This document shows, one piece after another, positions 4,325 through 5,026 of a stretch of 5,026 nt of DNA; within the stretch, counting starts at the first letter, position 1; every line of letters starts with the position of its first letter. The notes below the pieces were generated by a model. That model searched no databases. It saw nothing but the letters and a program-made list of their open reading frames with translations, and was not told where the DNA came from. The stretch lies in NCBI GenBank assembly GCA_012799425.1, contig JAAZLF010000495.1, positions 1 through 5,026 of the forward strand. Direction: 5' to 3'. The translations under genes were made by a program, and so were the position numbers. Source of the DNA: Actinomycetales bacterium. Its GTDB lineage: Bacteria > Actinomycetota > Actinomycetes > Actinomycetales > Dermabacteraceae.

Positions 4325-5005
4325 ATGCGCGAGGCGTACCAGAGCGACCTGCGGCACATCGTCGACGACCTGCTCGACATGGCCGAGCTGGTCGGGACGG
4401 CCCTCGAGGATGCGACCACCGCGCTGCTCGCGGGCGATCTCGCCCTGGCGGAGCGGGTCGTCACCGCCGATCCCCACATCGATGCGCGCCAGGTCGAGCT
4501 GGACGCGAAGGTCGTCGAGCTGCTGGCGAGGCAGTCCCCGGTGGCCACCGACCTGCGTCTGCTGGTCGCGAGCCTGCGCATGAGCTCCTCGCTCGAGCGG
4601 ATGGGCGATCTGGCCGCGCACGTCGCGCTCACGGCCCGCCGCGCGCACCCGGACCTCGCCGTGCCGGAGCAGCACCGCGAGCAGATCCAGCGCATGTCCG
4701 ATCTCGGGGTCACCGCGCTCAAGGGCGCGGGGGAGGTCATCGAGAACCGGGACCTGGCGCTCGCGGCGCAGGTGGAGAAGCAGGATGACGAGCTCGACGA
4801 GCTGATGCTGGAGATCTCCCGCCAGATCTCCGCCAGCGACGAGGGTCGCTACACCCATGCCGAGGTCATCGACCTGACCCTGCTGATCCGGTTCTACGAG
4901 CGCATCGGCGATCACGCGGTCTCCCTCGTGCGCCGCATCGGCTTCCTGGTGACCGGCGATTCGCTCGACACGCTGAGCGAGGGTGTGGACGTCCAGGAGT
5001 TCTGA
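4325..5005 (+). CDS. phoU: Phosphate signalling protein PhoU
   Basis: The 226-residue cytoplasmic protein is a PhoU: two homologous three-helix bundles that bind metals and link the Pst phosphate transporter to the sensor kinase, keeping the kinase off when phosphate is plentiful. The repeats are visible as SSLERMGDLAAH (88-99) and RFYERIGDHAVS (189-200), each with the acidic Glu-x-x-x-Asp metal-binding pair; DLLDMAELVGTALEDATTALLAGD (from 15) is the typical first helix, and SPVATDLRLLVASLR (71-85) is the family's conserved segment. Length fits the usual 215-235. The ATG at 4325 has a strong GAGGAG site (4311-4316) 8 nt upstream, and family members start with this MREAYQSDL-like sequence, so the longer in-frame reading from 4226 is not used. 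It is divergent from the kinase gene, and no pst genes are visible. It is complete in the window, with TGA at 5003-5005. Confidence 0.96.
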   Translation: MREAYQSDLRHIVDDLLDMAELVGTALEDATTALLAGDLALAERVVTADPHIDARQVELDAKVVELLARQSPVATDLRLLVASLRMSSSLERMGDLAAHVALTARRAHPDLAVPEQHREQIQRMSDLGVTALKGAGEVIENRDLALAAQVEKQDDELDELMLEISRQISASDEGRYTHAEVIDLTLLIRFYERIGDHAVSLVRRIGFLVTGDSLDTLSEGVDVQEF

Positions 5006-5026
5006 GCGCCTCACCCACCACGAAGG

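Noticed and set aside
4613..4924. His and Ser in place of the Asn of the PhoU ERxGDxAxN motifs as possible loss of function
   Set aside because: Mycobacterial PhoY proteins, as I recall them, also vary at these positions, and the acidic Glu and Asp metal ligands are kept in both repeats.
5011..5026. End of a minus-strand gene converging on phoU (TGA at 5011-5013 on the minus strand)
   Set aside because: Only four codons are visible before the window edge, so nothing distinguishes it from chance.

Overview
The window looks like chromosomal core DNA from a high-GC Gram-positive actinobacterium. Order Micrococcales is most likely, and a Brachybacterium/Dermabacteraceae-type genome is my guess. 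The reasons are the very high GC, with G or C at most third codon positions, a CarD protein that can be read residue by residue against mycobacterial and other actinobacterial CarD, a SenX3-RegX3-type two-component pair beside phoU, and TANNNT-type -10 elements with little -35 conservation. I saw no insertion sequence, prophage, tRNA, rRNA or CRISPR array. The organism assignment is inference.

Layout, left to right. Positions 1-95 hold the 3' end of an unidentified plus-strand gene. It converges on a minus-strand block, carD (878-1360) followed by an IspD-like cytidylyltransferase gene (126-863). A 281-bp spacer (1361-1641) carries a likely carD promoter, a GNRA-loop hairpin, a large dyad and a candidate promoter for the next gene. 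A plus-strand lipoprotein gene (1642-2139) follows. A perfect 20-bp-stem hairpin (2158-2201) separates it from the convergent response regulator gene (2218-2910, RegX3/PhoB type). Its sensor kinase gene (2912-4150, SenX3 type) lies directly upstream of the regulator on the minus strand, with stop and start codons one base apart. A divergent control region (4151-4324) leads to plus-strand phoU (4325-5005).

How the genes work together. SenX3-type kinase, RegX3-type regulator and PhoU form the cytoplasmic and membrane part of the phosphate-starvation switch. PhoU normally keeps the kinase silent while the Pst transporter reports sufficient phosphate. No pst genes lie in the window. The senX3-phoU spacer holds three GTTCA elements 21-22 bp apart, resembling actinobacterial PHO boxes, so feedback control by the regulator is plausible. 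CarD is the RNA polymerase-binding factor that stabilises open complexes at promoters including rRNA promoters.

The most notable points are: (1) the IspD-like protein has lost most residues needed for CTP and MEP chemistry and is not followed by ispF; (2) the kinase gene appears to be transcribed as a leaderless mRNA starting at its GTG; (3) PHO-box-like repeats lie in the divergent spacer; (4) the carD-lipoprotein spacer has a dyad with arms 21 bp apart. I see no wholly new system here. This is mostly a conserved actinobacterial phosphate/transcription locus with a few unusual details.
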